Source: Aequorivita vladivostokensis
GTDB taxonomy: Bacteria > Bacteroidota > Bacteroidia > Flavobacteriales > Flavobacteriaceae
Reading direction: 5' to 3'
DNA: 64,000 nt
Assembly: GCF_000952855.1 (NCBI RefSeq)
Contig: NZ_JSVU01000005.1
Coordinates: forward strand, 227,731 to 291,730
Shown here: positions 26,494 through 35,840 of the stretch, piece by piece
How positions within the stretch are numbered: the stretch's first letter is position 1
How the letters are laid out: every line of letters begins with the position of its first letter
Notes under the pieces: generated by a model
Database searches by the model: none
The model's input: only the letters and a program-made list of their open reading frames with translations
What the model was told of the DNA's origin: nothing
Program-made: the position numbers and the translations under genes

Positions 26494-27357
26494 ATGAGAC
26501 AACTTAAAATTACAAAGCAGGTAACCAACAGGGAAACTGCTTCCTTAGACAAGTATCTTCAAGAAATTGGAAAAGTTGACTTAATCACCGCAGACGAAGA
26601 AGTAGAGTTGGCGCAGCGCATAAAAGCTGGCGATCAGCGCGCTTTGGAAAAATTGACCAAGGCCAACCTTCGTTTCGTAGTTTCGGTGGCTAAGCAGTAC
26701 CAAAACCAAGGGCTTACCCTTCCAGACCTTATAAATGAAGGCAACCTCGGTCTTATTAAAGCCGCACAACGCTTTGACGAAACCCGTGGTTTCAAATTTA
26801 TTTCGTATGCCGTTTGGTGGATCCGCCAATCAATCTTACAGGCTTTGGCAGAACAGTCGCGTATTGTGCGTTTGCCGCTGAACAAGATTGGGAGCATCAA
26901 CAAGATCAACAAAATGTACGCCTACCTGGAGCAGGCCAACGAGCGCCCACCCTCTGCCGAAGAAATTGCAAAGGAGCTGGATATGACCATTAATGACGTA
27001 AAAGAGTCGATGAAAAACTCCGGCCGTCACGTATCTATGGATGCCCCCCTTGTTGAAGGAGAAGACAGTAACCTGTATGACGTTTTGCGCAGCGGCGAGA
27101 GCCCAAACCCAGACCGTTCCCTGTTGCACGAATCACTTCGCACCGAAATAGAGCGTGCCTTGGAAACCCTTACACCCCGTGAGGCCGACGTAATTCGCTT
27201 GTACTTCGGTTTAGGCGATCAGCACCCAATGACTTTGGAAGAAATAGGTGAAACCTTTGATCTTACCCGTGAGCGTGTGCGCCAAATTAAAGAGAAGGCT
27301 ATCAGAAGATTGAAGCACACTTCACGAAGCAAAATATTAATGACCTATTTGGGGTAA
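26494..27357 (+). CDS. rpoD: Primary RNA polymerase sigma factor (Bacteroidota RpoD/SigA type)
   Basis: The 287-residue protein has all conserved regions except 1.1, the normal state for the Bacteroidota housekeeping factor. Region 1.2 is [20 protein letters not shown]; 2.1-2.4 runs from [20 protein letters not shown] through [13 protein letters not shown]; 3 is [18 protein letters not shown]; 4.2 is [20 protein letters not shown]. It directs RNA polymerase to the -33 TTG/-7 TAnnTTTG promoters seen across this window. Two hairpins follow the stop codon. I see no clear promoter of its own in the 127-bp gap upstream. Confidence 0.97.
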   Translation: MRQLKITKQVTNRETASLDKYLQEIGKVDLITADEEVELAQRIKAGDQRALEKLTKANLRFVVSVAKQYQNQGLTLPDLINEGNLGLIKAAQRFDETRGFKFISYAVWWIRQSILQALAEQSRIVRLPLNKIGSINKINKMYAYLEQANERPPSAEEIAKELDMTINDVKESMKNSGRHVSMDAPLVEGEDSNLYDVLRSGESPNPDRSLLHESLRTEIERALETLTPREADVIRLYFGLGDQHPMTLEEIGETFDLTRERVRQIKEKAIRRLKHTSRSKILMTYLG

Positions 27358-27375
27358 AGCCCATAAAGATAACTT

Positions 27376-27422
27376 ACAGTATCAGTTTCTCGGTTTCACT
27401 GAGAAAATACTGTTCGTTTTTT
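27376..27422 (+). terminator. Intrinsic terminator of rpoD
   Basis: ACAGTAT (27376-27382) pairs with ATACTGT (27407-27413), with inner TTTCTC/GAGAAA pairing, followed by TCGTTTTTT. Confidence 0.85.
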
Positions 27423-27434
27423 GATTGATGAATG

Positions 27435-27462
27435 ACCTCCGGCTGATTACCGGAGGTTTTTT
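27435..27462 (+). terminator. Second hairpin with T tract, before the BLUF gene
   Basis: ACCTCCGG, a 7-nt loop and CCGGAGGT form a perfect 8-bp stem followed by TTTTT. It ends only 16 bp before the BLUF start codon, so it may act as a backup terminator or as an attenuator. Confidence 0.75.
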
Positions 27463-27478
27463 CTATCTTTACAGCGGA

Positions 27479-27877
27479 ATGGAGCACACAATCTGTTATT
27501 TAAGCAAACAATCTGATGTTCTGGATAAGCCAGAACTAGAACGGTTGTTCGATTTTATTTTACAGATAAATCCGTCGTTGAACATAACCGGCGCCCTTCT
27601 CTATAACAATAGTTTTTTTCTTCAAGTATTGGAAGGCAGTAAAAACACAGTAAAGGAAATTTTCGCAAAAATTAGAAAAGACAAAAGGCATAAAGACATT
27701 TTGATGATTTTTGATCAGAAAATTGAGCATAGAATTTTTCAAAATTACGAAGCGAACTTCAGTATTTTAAAAACCAAAGCCGATATTGCGAGACTGAACA
27801 CGTATCTTTCCAATTATGACTTTGAAAACAAATACCCAAAAAATATAAAATCCCTTATCGAACCTTTCTTATTATAA
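27479..27877 (+). CDS. BLUF-domain blue-light sensor protein
   Basis: The start is ATG 27479 (MEHTICYLSKQSDVLDK; 132 residues), since longer frames would read through the terminator hairpin. Essentially the whole protein is one BLUF domain: the flavin-coupled Tyr in ICYLS, the Asn in NPSLNITGALLY, and the signalling Gln in FFLQVLEGS, followed by IRKDKRHKDI and a C-terminal helical tail. BLUF domains bind FAD non-covalently and rearrange hydrogen bonds on blue light. No output domain is attached, so it should signal by protein contact. It precedes rpe by 5 bp. Confidence 0.88.
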   Translation: MEHTICYLSKQSDVLDKPELERLFDFILQINPSLNITGALLYNNSFFLQVLEGSKNTVKEIFAKIRKDKRHKDILMIFDQKIEHRIFQNYEANFSILKTKADIARLNTYLSNYDFENKYPKNIKSLIEPFLL

Positions 27878-27882
27878 AGCAC

Positions 27883-28545
27883 ATGAGAAATACAATTATA
27901 GCCCCATCCATACTGGCAGCAGATTTTGCCAATCTTCAACGCGATATTGAAATGGTAAATAGCAGCCAAGCAGACTGGTTTCATCTGGACGTGATGGATG
28001 GCGTTTTTGTACCGAATATTTCCTTCGGAATGCCCATTATAAAAAGTATTGCAGCCCACGCAAAAAAACCGCTGGATGTGCATCTGATGATTATTGATCC
28101 GGATCGCTATATAAAGACATTTGCAGATTTGGGAGCCAATATACTCACCGTTCATTATGAAGCTTGCACACACCTTCACAGAATCTTGCAGGCCATAAAA
28201 ACTGAAGATATGCAGGCAGGAGTCGCCATTAACCCGCACACAAACGTTTCATTACTTGAAGACACCATACAGGACATTGATCTGGTCTGTATGATGAGCG
28301 TAAATCCAGGTTTTGGAGGGCAAAGCTTTATTGAAAACACCTATAAAAAAATTAAGCAACTCCGACAGATAATTGAGTCCAACGGCGCATCAACCAAAAT
28401 TGAGATCGATGGCGGGGTTACAAACAAAAATGCGAAACAACTTGTTGAGGCAGGCGCAGATGTGTTGGTAGCCGGCAGCTATGTTTTTGGGGCCAGCAAT
28501 CCTATGGAAACCATTCAAGATTTAAAAAAACTTGTACAAGCGTAA
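27883..28545 (+). CDS. rpe: Ribulose-phosphate 3-epimerase
   Basis: This 220-residue TIM-barrel enzyme interconverts ribulose-5-phosphate and xylulose-5-phosphate in the pentose phosphate pathway. Signatures include IAPSILAADFANLQ, HLDVMDGVFVPNISFG (metal His and catalytic Asp), LDVHLMI, MMSVNPGFGGQSF (phosphate loop region) and KIEIDGGVTNKN with the second catalytic Asp. It lies 5 bp after the BLUF gene, and its stop overlaps the ypdA start by one base, which points to one operon. Confidence 0.97.
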   Translation: MRNTIIAPSILAADFANLQRDIEMVNSSQADWFHLDVMDGVFVPNISFGMPIIKSIAAHAKKPLDVHLMIIDPDRYIKTFADLGANILTVHYEACTHLHRILQAIKTEDMQAGVAINPHTNVSLLEDTIQDIDLVCMMSVNPGFGGQSFIENTYKKIKQLRQIIESNGASTKIEIDGGVTNKNAKQLVEAGADVLVAGSYVFGASNPMETIQDLKKLVQA

Positions 28546-29531
28546 TGCCCATTTCGCCCAATACCGAACGTTTATTAGATGTGTTAATTATCGGCGCAGG
28601 CCCTATAGGTATAGCCTGTGCGCTTGAATGCAAAAAGAAAGGCTTGAATTATATTGTGGTTGAAAAAGGCGCGCTTACCAATTCAATTTACAATTATCCG
28701 CTGAATATGACCTTTTTCTCCACATCGGAAAAACTGGAGATTGATAACATTCCATTTATAAGCAATAACCCCAAGCCCAATAGAAATGAGGCTTTGGAAT
28801 ATTACCGTAGGGTGGCTACCTCAAATGATCTTCATATTAATTTATATGAAGAAATTCTTACTGCCAAAAAAGAGGGAGATTGCTTCAGAATAGTTTCGGA
28901 TAAAAAAATATACAGTTCAAAAAATGTTATAGTAAGCACCGGTTTTTACGATATCCCAAAAATGTTGGGTGTTCCGGGAGAAGATTTGCCCATAGTGATG
29001 CATTATTACAAAGAAGCCCACCCTTTCGTTATGCAAAAAGTGGTTGTAGTGGGCGCCAGCAATTCTGCAGTGGATGCAGCACTGGAAATATGGCGAAAAG
29101 GTGGTGATGTAACCATGGTAATTCGCGGTGCCGAAATAGGTGAACGCGTAAAATATTGGGTGAAACCGGATATTGAAAATAGAATTGAAGAAGGGAGTAT
29201 AAAAGCATTCTTTAATTCTGAAATACTTGAGATTTCCGATACTCAGGTAAAAATTAAAAGTCCTAAAGGGAAAATAATACTGGAGAATGATTTTGTAGTA
29301 GCATTGACGGGATATCAACCAAATTTACAATTGTTGACCCAACTAGGCATAAAATTAGGCGATGACAAGAATCAGATTCCTACCTATAATCCGACAACAA
29401 TGGAAAGTAACGTAACAGGTCTCTACTTAGCAGGCGTAATTTGCGGAGGATTGGAGACCCACAAATGGTTTATAGAAAATTCCAGGATTCACGCAAAAAT
29501 TATCCTTGAGCACATTTCGCATAATTGCTAG
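28545..29531 (+). CDS. ypdA: YpdA-family bacillithiol-disulfide-reductase-like flavoprotein
   Basis: The 328-residue protein has an FAD-binding GAGPIGIACALE near the N-terminus and an NAD(P)H-binding VVGASNSAVDAALEI near residue 170. It lacks the CxxC of thioredoxin reductases, as YpdA does. YNYPLNMTFFSTSEKLEI is typical of YpdA. In Firmicutes YpdA reduces bacillithiol disulfide with NADPH; some Bacteroidota also make bacillithiol, but no bsh genes lie in this window. It is coupled to rpe by a TAATG overlap; the pentose phosphate pathway supplies NADPH, which gives the pairing some sense (inference). Confidence 0.88.
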   Translation: MPISPNTERLLDVLIIGAGPIGIACALECKKKGLNYIVVEKGALTNSIYNYPLNMTFFSTSEKLEIDNIPFISNNPKPNRNEALEYYRRVATSNDLHINLYEEILTAKKEGDCFRIVSDKKIYSSKNVIVSTGFYDIPKMLGVPGEDLPIVMHYYKEAHPFVMQKVVVVGASNSAVDAALEIWRKGGDVTMVIRGAEIGERVKYWVKPDIENRIEEGSIKAFFNSEILEISDTQVKIKSPKGKIILENDFVVALTGYQPNLQLLTQLGIKLGDDKNQIPTYNPTTMESNVTGLYLAGVICGGLETHKWFIENSRIHAKIILEHISHNC

Positions 29532-30364
29532 TAACCGGCAAAATTAAAATTCAATAACTTTTTTGTGCAATTGTATATTTTTGGGAAAATTCGTTTGAAT
29601 TCTTCTGGAGATTCAAAAAAATATTCAGCCAAAACGGCCATAAACTCATATTGGTTGGTAAAAGCATACGCGCGGAAATATGCGGTTTTATCCATTTTAT
29701 TTTTTATTTCAGCATTGGTTAAATGCTTAAGGATATTTTGGAATTGTCTTGCGAATCGTACCGAATCCAGATCGCGACTTTTGCGGGCTTCCAGTTGCAT
29801 TGCATGCATAAATTCGTGTATTCCCACATTAAGGTTATCGTTACTTATTCTAAAACCTTCCTCAAAATCCTTCCAGGAAAAGACGAGCGCTTTTTCCCTT
29901 GGGTTAAATTCACCTTTATGATAATTATTATTCATCTTACTAAAAAATTCCTCAGGATAAATAAGAATATAATCAACCAAGGCGTACGTATAGTTTTTTC
30001 GTCCAAAGCTTAACATGCAGCCTATTGCGGCAACCAAGATTTTCATCTGTTCGGTTACAACTAAATCATCTCTTCCTATGAATCTTTTTTCAGAAATAAA
30101 TTGCGCGACCCTATGCTCAAATTGGCCCTTATGTTTTTCGGAAAGTTTGTTGTAGAAACTAAATTCTGTTCCCAGTATTTTTAATTGTGAATCCGAAAGC
30201 CTTTTGAAAACGTAGTAATGTCGAAACAACGGCCGATCAAAATTTGCGGCATATAGATTTTCAAATATTCGAAATAGAAAAAATGCGAAACCGAGAAATA
30301 CGATACCATATGCATATGGTGCGAGCCACGGTGCATATGCTTCAGATAGGAAGAATATCGACAT
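29528..30364 (-). CDS. MtfA-like (M90) zinc metallopeptidase, membrane-anchored
   Basis: The 278-residue protein has an N-terminal hydrophobic segment (APYAYGIVFLGFAFFLFRIF). The zinc site is GIHEFMHAMQLEA, an HExxH motif, followed by a C-terminal YEFMAVLAEYFFESPEEF with the likely third ligand Glu. This arrangement is that of the MtfA/M90 family, which in E. coli acts on the Mlc regulator; the substrate here is unknown. It converges on ypdA with a 4-base overlap. Confidence 0.85.
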   Translation of the reverse strand: MSIFFLSEAYAPWLAPYAYGIVFLGFAFFLFRIFENLYAANFDRPLFRHYYVFKRLSDSQLKILGTEFSFYNKLSEKHKGQFEHRVAQFISEKRFIGRDDLVVTEQMKILVAAIGCMLSFGRKNYTYALVDYILIYPEEFFSKMNNNYHKGEFNPREKALVFSWKDFEEGFRISNDNLNVGIHEFMHAMQLEARKSRDLDSVRFARQFQNILKHLTNAEIKNKMDKTAYFRAYAFTNQYEFMAVLAEYFFESPEEFKRIFPKIYNCTKKLLNFNFAGY

Positions 30365-30433
30365 AGGTGGGATGAGGTTAGGAATTGTAACTATAACGTT
30401 TTAAAGGCGCCATTATTTCTTTATAGATATGTA

Positions 30434-30462
30434 TAAAAAAATCCCCGGCTGTGCCGGGGATT
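30434..30462 (-). terminator. Terminator of the susC-susD operon
   Basis: AATCCCCGGC-TGT-GCCGGGGATT is a perfect 10-bp stem. On the minus strand it is followed by seven T residues, 33 bp past the susD stop. Confidence 0.92.
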
Positions 30463-30494
30463 TTCATTTAATCAAAATTGCTCAAGGCTATTTC

Positions 30495-32195
30495 TTAAAA
30501 ATCAAAAGTATAAAACTTATCCCAGAATAATTGAGTTTCTGCTGCATCTCCTCCAATTGCAGAGGAAGCGGCACTATAATTAGTACCATTCAGCGTTTGC
30601 TCGGTTACAGGATATGTGTATCGTACAGGGAATCCAGACTGTGCATCTACTGGCTCTCTTAGAATTGGATAATCCAATCTTCTTACCGATAGATAAGGCG
30701 CAAAAGTACGGTTATATAATGCGATATAAGCCTGAGTACCAATTACCATTTTCCACTTAGGATCAGAAGTACTAGCTGCCAAAGCAGTTGTATAATTTAC
30801 TTCTGGATCAGCCAAGTACGATGACGCTCCAGATACATTCCAATAATTAAATGAAGCAGTAATACCTGCATTATAATGACTTTCAGCAGTTCCGCCTACA
30901 TTATAACCTCTTGCAGCCGCTTCGGCTAATAGAAACTCAACCTCAACGTACGAAAGAAGAACTCCAGGCTCTGTTGGATCCACAACTCTATCGTTAACGT
31001 GAGTATAGTTAGCATAGGTTGCAGCATCTCCAGGAAGGCCACCTACATAGCTGATAATGCCAATACCGTCTCCAGCGCTAACAGGAGCCATAATATTATC
31101 AATCTCGATAGTATTAGCTGTTACGTTTAAAACAGTTCCCAAAACAACATCATCACCATCAACTACTTGTTTAAAAACTTGATCTCCAACAGCTGGATAA
31201 TAGTCTAAATCTTTAGTCATAGTAATGGTGGTTACTGTTCCATTCAAAGAAACACTTGCAACGGGATTTCCTTCAGTTAAATCATCAGGATTCCAATCAT
31301 AGCTAAATTCAACCATTCCGTTGAAATACGCACTACGTCTTGGGTCATTAACATCATTCATGATATTCACAAGTGTTGATCCAGCAACATAATCATTTCT
31401 ACCACTAAGCACCAAGTTATCGTTCATTGGGTTGTTGTTTGGTGCGTTAGCAGAATATTGGTAACTGGCATTGTCTGCATTGCTAGTGAATACACCAGCT
31501 GTAACAGCGGTTTGAACGGCAGATTGTGAAGTTGCAGCGTCAACATCAGATAGCATAATTCCCATTCTCAATTTAAGTGAATTGGCGAATTTCTTCCAAC
31601 CGCTAGCATCAAGTCCAAGTTTATTTCCAATAATACCTTTGCTTACATCAATATTATTCGAAGCAGCAGTTAAACGGTTAATCAAATCCTTGTAAACAGT
31701 AAGTCCGTCATCATACTTAGGCAAAACATTATCAATATCCAATGCTTCAGAATAAGGTATGTCTCCGAAAGTCTCAACAAGATTACTCCAAGCGTAAACT
31801 GACAGGATTTCAATAGCTGCAAGTTTATTTTGTTTTAAATCATTGGTTAGCGGGTTGTCCGTAGCTTCAATGATTTTAGCAGCCTCATCCAAGTCCTTTA
31901 GTACGTCTCTGTACATTTCTCTCCAGTGGTTACCTGGGATTGGACGTGTAATTTGATCATAGTTACTTTCATCAGTATAGGTAGTCTCCTGTAGATACTG
32001 TACCCATAACCTGTTATTGTTCAGGTTAACATTAGGAGTAACTATCTGATCGGCAAGTTGCTTTTCAGCAGATAAGTACAAACTCTCACCACTCACCGAT
32101 GCAGGGTCTTTTATGTTTTGGTTCAGATCCTCGAGGTTGTCTGAACACGATACGGCCATTACTGCCGCTGTAAAAATTATTATCAGTTTCTTCAT
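30495..32195 (-). CDS. SusD/RagB-family nutrient-binding outer-membrane lipoprotein
   Basis: The 566-residue protein starts MKKLIIIFTAAVMAVSC, with lipobox AVSC and SDNLEDLNQ. TPR-like helices (LKQNKLAAIEILSVYAWSNL, then VETFGDIPYSEAL) and a C-terminal VRRLDYPILREP plus TRR-type segments match the SusD-like_2 group. It forms the lid of a SusC channel at the cell surface, capturing oligosaccharides or peptides. No glycoside hydrolase, peptidase or regulator sits beside the pair, so the substrate cannot be predicted; SusD-like_2 members often serve peptide or general uptake. Confidence 0.93.
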   Translation of the reverse strand: MKKLIIIFTAAVMAVSCSDNLEDLNQNIKDPASVSGESLYLSAEKQLADQIVTPNVNLNNNRLWVQYLQETTYTDESNYDQITRPIPGNHWREMYRDVLKDLDEAAKIIEATDNPLTNDLKQNKLAAIEILSVYAWSNLVETFGDIPYSEALDIDNVLPKYDDGLTVYKDLINRLTAASNNIDVSKGIIGNKLGLDASGWKKFANSLKLRMGIMLSDVDAATSQSAVQTAVTAGVFTSNADNASYQYSANAPNNNPMNDNLVLSGRNDYVAGSTLVNIMNDVNDPRRSAYFNGMVEFSYDWNPDDLTEGNPVASVSLNGTVTTITMTKDLDYYPAVGDQVFKQVVDGDDVVLGTVLNVTANTIEIDNIMAPVSAGDGIGIISYVGGLPGDAATYANYTHVNDRVVDPTEPGVLLSYVEVEFLLAEAAARGYNVGGTAESHYNAGITASFNYWNVSGASSYLADPEVNYTTALAASTSDPKWKMVIGTQAYIALYNRTFAPYLSVRRLDYPILREPVDAQSGFPVRYTYPVTEQTLNGTNYSAASSAIGGDAAETQLFWDKFYTFDF

Positions 32196-32206
32196 TTTTC
32201 TATGTA

Positions 32207-35200
32207 TTAAAATTGTGCTTTAATATTAAACCCATAATCTTGGGTAGTTGGCAATGCACCAGTACTATATCCTTGAAGGTTACCAGAACTCAAACCAGAC
32301 TCTGGATCAGCATAAGGCATGTTCTTATCGATAATCCATAGGTTTGAACCTGAAACGCTAAACTGAAGGCCAGTCATAAATGTATTGTCCAAGAATCTTG
32401 ATGGCAAAGTATAGGTAAGAGATACTTGGCGTAATTTGATATAGCTGGCGTCATAAACGAAGGCAGAGTTAGGCAAACCTCTTGCATATCCTTGCGCTCC
32501 ATAACGATCTGCACGGATACGTGTAGTATTTACAGAACCATCAGGATTAACACCTTCATTGATAAATCCACCACCATCAGCAAGAGTATTTCTAACTGGA
32601 TTACCAAGATCGTTGATAAAAGAAGTGTTCTCATACAAACCAGTTGCTAGTCCATAATATTGGTCTAACGAGAAAATACTTCCTCCTTCTTGAATGTCAA
32701 TAAGGAAACTAAAAGATAGATCTTTATAGGTTAAAGTATTTGAAATACCAGCCAACCAATCAGGATTGGTGTCTCCAATTACATTATTAGAGGCTGCAGT
32801 TGCAATATACTGTCCATTTGCAGGATCTACTACACGCTGCCCGTTAAGATAGGTATAGTCAGTTCCATAAATCACGCCATAAGGCTGACCTTTAACGGCG
32901 TTAATTGTAACACCTCCTTGGAATGCACCTAACTGCAATGTCTCAATTCCTTCGGGAAGTTCTAGAACCTCACTCTTGTTCTGAGACCAGTTAATGTTTA
33001 ATCCCCAAGTAAAGTTGTCATTTTTTACAGGCATAGCGTTTAATGAAACCTCAATACCTTTGTTTTCAATTTCACCAGCATTCAATAATTTACCTGTGTA
33101 ACCAGAAGCCGCAGTAATAGGCACCTGTACAATTTGGTCAATAGAGTTTGATTTGTAATACGCAACATCAAAACCTAAACGGTTGTTGGCGAAACGCATT
33201 TCAAGACCTGCTTCGTAACTTTTTGTAGTTTCAGGCTTTAACTCTGGATTATTTCGAACGCTTGGCACGCTTGTTCCTATATCGTTATTAATTACGAAAG
33301 TATCAAACAATCTATCGAAAGGAGCTCCATTACCAACTTCAGCATAATTCAAACGAAGTTTACCGAACGATATAGCGTTCACATTCATCAATTTGCTGAA
33401 TACGAAACTTGTAGATACAGATGGGTAGTAGAATGAGCTATTATCCTCTGGCAAAGTAGAGAAATGATCTCTACGGATGGTACCATCTAGATAAACCACA
33501 TTTCCAAATCCAAATGAGGCGCTTGCATATACACCATCTACTCCGATCTTTTCGGCCTGCTCCACTGGACGTGGGTTTGGAGATTTAGTATTTTGAAGTG
33601 AGTAAAGACCCTCAACAATCAAACCTCCCGCTGTCGAAGAAGTAAGTGAATTAAAATCATTTCTTCGAATGTTTGTTCCTAAAATACCAGCAAAACTGAT
33701 GCTTTCAGAAAAATCTGCATCAAAGTTGAACATTAAGTCATAGTTCGTCTCGGTAGCAGTAATATCTCTTCTTAAATAACCAGAATCAACGTTTCCACGA
33801 GTAACCCCGAAGTTAGTTGGCACAGAACCAACTGCTCTACGCTCTTCTTGTTGCTCATTATATGTATCTGTAGAAACCCTACCTGTAACATTTACCCACT
33901 CAGCAAGCTCGTAATTAAGCTCAAAGTTTCCAATGAAACGGCTTCTTCCATCATTCTGATAGTTTTCATAACGAGTCCAGTATGGGTTATCCCAGAAAAT
34001 TGGTTGTGCTCCAGGGGCAGAACTTACCGGGTTCCAAGTTACGTTTCTTCTTGTAGCAAAATAGATATCACGCTGTTGCTGAATATCTACGTTAGTCTGC
34101 CACCACTGCTTGAAGTTACCTACTACGTTATCGTTATAACCAGTAGAGTTACGACCAAGAGCGTCAGTTTTAATATAATTAGCAAAACCACTTGCGGTCA
34201 ATTTATCTGAAACATCATAAGTTCCGCTCAAAATGAAGTTATGTCTGTCCAACTGACTATTAGGCATCAACCCTGATTGATCCAATTTGGTATAAGACAT
34301 ACGATAAGAACCTTTCTCTAAACCATTTGAAATAGAGATAGAGTTTGTTAAAGTTATAGGAGTTTCAAAGAAAGTTATAGGTCCATTAGCAGCACTGCGC
34401 CAAGGAGTTGCTTTAAGATAGTTAGGAGATTCGGGGTCAAATGAATCCCACTGATAAACCAAACGACCATCGAAAGGCGCACCGTAAGAAGCATCTTCAG
34501 TATAAGGAACAACTAAATCATCGCTTCCATCACCATTTATATCCTCTTCATACCAGAAACCATCAGGCCCATCATAATAAGCACCGTATCCAGCACCGTA
34601 ATCTTTTTGATATACAGCAAAAGTACTCTTATCTATAAAACCAACCTGTGCATTAGAGTTAATAGTAACCCCAAGACCTTTAGATTTTTTCCCTTTTTTG
34701 GTGGTGATAATAATAACACCGTTCGCAGCACGCGATCCATAAAGTGCAGATGCAGCAGCACCCTTAAGCACGTTAATAGACTCGATGTCATCTGGGTTCA
34801 CATCCGCGGCAGCATTACCATAGTCATAGTAATTACCAGACGCTTGTGTTTGCCCTGCAGTGTTTGTGTTTCTGTTACTGATCGGCACACCGTCTACAAC
34901 AAATAATGCTTGGTTATCTCCAGTTAAAGAAGTGTTACCTCTAATAACCACGTTAGTAGAACCACCAAAGTTGTTGTTTCTTTTAATGTTAAGACCAGAA
35001 ACCTTACCAGAAAGGGCATTTGTAAAGTTGTTACCTTTTACGGTAGAGATATCCTCTCCCTCTACTTGCTGCGTTGAGTAACCCAATGATTGTTTTTCAC
35101 GGGAAACACCAAGTGCAGTTACCACAACCTCGTCCAGTACTGAACCAGCCTGCATTGTAACGTCAATTCTATTTGAGGCCCCAACAGCAATCTCTTGGGT

Positions 35201-35437
35201 CTCAAAACCTACATAACTATAAACGAGGGTTTGGCCTACTGCCGCCTCAATGGTATAGTTACCATCAAAATCAGACTGTGTACCAGTACTTGTACCTTTT
35301 ATAATTATGTTAACCCCTGGAAGCGGCAGACCCGTGTCATCGGTCACCGTTCCGGAAATCGTTTTTTCCTGTGCAAAAGCGAGCTGCACAACCAACACTA
35401 ATAATAGTGTTAAAATTCCACTAAACTTTGTTTTCAT
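32207..35437 (-). CDS. SusC/RagA-family TonB-linked outer-membrane transporter
   Basis: The start is ATG 35437 (MKTKFSGILTLLLVLVVQLA, signal peptide ending AFAQ; 1076 residues). Order: carboxypeptidase-regulatory-like domain (ISGTVTDDTGLPLPGVNIII), linker/TonB-box region (VLDEVVVTALGVSREK), plug (LSGKVSGLNIK, ALFVVDGVPISN, LKGAAASALYGSRAANGVII), then a 22-strand barrel ending GFNIKAQF. It imports substrate held by SusD using TonB energy. It is the first gene of the pair, 11 bp upstream of susD. Confidence 0.95.
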   Translation of the reverse strand: MKTKFSGILTLLLVLVVQLAFAQEKTISGTVTDDTGLPLPGVNIIIKGTSTGTQSDFDGNYTIEAAVGQTLVYSYVGFETQEIAVGASNRIDVTMQAGSVLDEVVVTALGVSREKQSLGYSTQQVEGEDISTVKGNNFTNALSGKVSGLNIKRNNNFGGSTNVVIRGNTSLTGDNQALFVVDGVPISNRNTNTAGQTQASGNYYDYGNAAADVNPDDIESINVLKGAAASALYGSRAANGVIIITTKKGKKSKGLGVTINSNAQVGFIDKSTFAVYQKDYGAGYGAYYDGPDGFWYEEDINGDGSDDLVVPYTEDASYGAPFDGRLVYQWDSFDPESPNYLKATPWRSAANGPITFFETPITLTNSISISNGLEKGSYRMSYTKLDQSGLMPNSQLDRHNFILSGTYDVSDKLTASGFANYIKTDALGRNSTGYNDNVVGNFKQWWQTNVDIQQQRDIYFATRRNVTWNPVSSAPGAQPIFWDNPYWTRYENYQNDGRSRFIGNFELNYELAEWVNVTGRVSTDTYNEQQEERRAVGSVPTNFGVTRGNVDSGYLRRDITATETNYDLMFNFDADFSESISFAGILGTNIRRNDFNSLTSSTAGGLIVEGLYSLQNTKSPNPRPVEQAEKIGVDGVYASASFGFGNVVYLDGTIRRDHFSTLPEDNSSFYYPSVSTSFVFSKLMNVNAISFGKLRLNYAEVGNGAPFDRLFDTFVINNDIGTSVPSVRNNPELKPETTKSYEAGLEMRFANNRLGFDVAYYKSNSIDQIVQVPITAASGYTGKLLNAGEIENKGIEVSLNAMPVKNDNFTWGLNINWSQNKSEVLELPEGIETLQLGAFQGGVTINAVKGQPYGVIYGTDYTYLNGQRVVDPANGQYIATAASNNVIGDTNPDWLAGISNTLTYKDLSFSFLIDIQEGGSIFSLDQYYGLATGLYENTSFINDLGNPVRNTLADGGGFINEGVNPDGSVNTTRIRADRYGAQGYARGLPNSAFVYDASYIKLRQVSLTYTLPSRFLDNTFMTGLQFSVSGSNLWIIDKNMPYADPESGLSSGNLQGYSTGALPTTQDYGFNIKAQF

Positions 35438-35840
35438 TTTTTTGTTTGTTTGAATTAGCACCCCAAAAGTGCCAATAAAATCTTACAATTCCAACTTTTA
35501 TGGGAAGTAGATTATGAAAATTTTATCAAAAAGTTATTTTAAAAACGGTCTTTCACCCTAATTTTTAACATAAATTTCTACAAACCCTTGATTTCCTTAT
35601 GTTTTCGGAAGCTACTTCAAAACCCACATTCAATAAAAGTGTCTGAAAAAAAAATGAATTATTTTCAAACACTTTATCAACAATTGCACTACTAACGCAA
35701 AACCAAGAGGATTTATGCTATTTTAACAAATTAGCATAAAATCTTAAAATCCTGTTAAACTTTTATTGCGGTTTTCGTAAATTTTCTCTTATCTGATTGA
35801 TAAAAATTAATGGAGAGAAATAAGAGCTTGGGCAATATTT
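35438..35840. promoter_or_regulatory. AT-rich region upstream of susC with an operator-like inverted repeat
   Basis: These 403 bp lie between susC and the next minus-strand gene and contain no plausible gene. The one ordered element is TTTATGCTA (35712-35720), 11 nt, TAGCATAAA (35732-35740), a perfect 9-bp inverted repeat. It could be an operator for susC or a weak transcript end for the upstream gene. No exact -7 box is found; CAAAAGTG (35464-35471, minus TACTTTTG with one mismatch) is the nearest. Confidence 0.4.
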
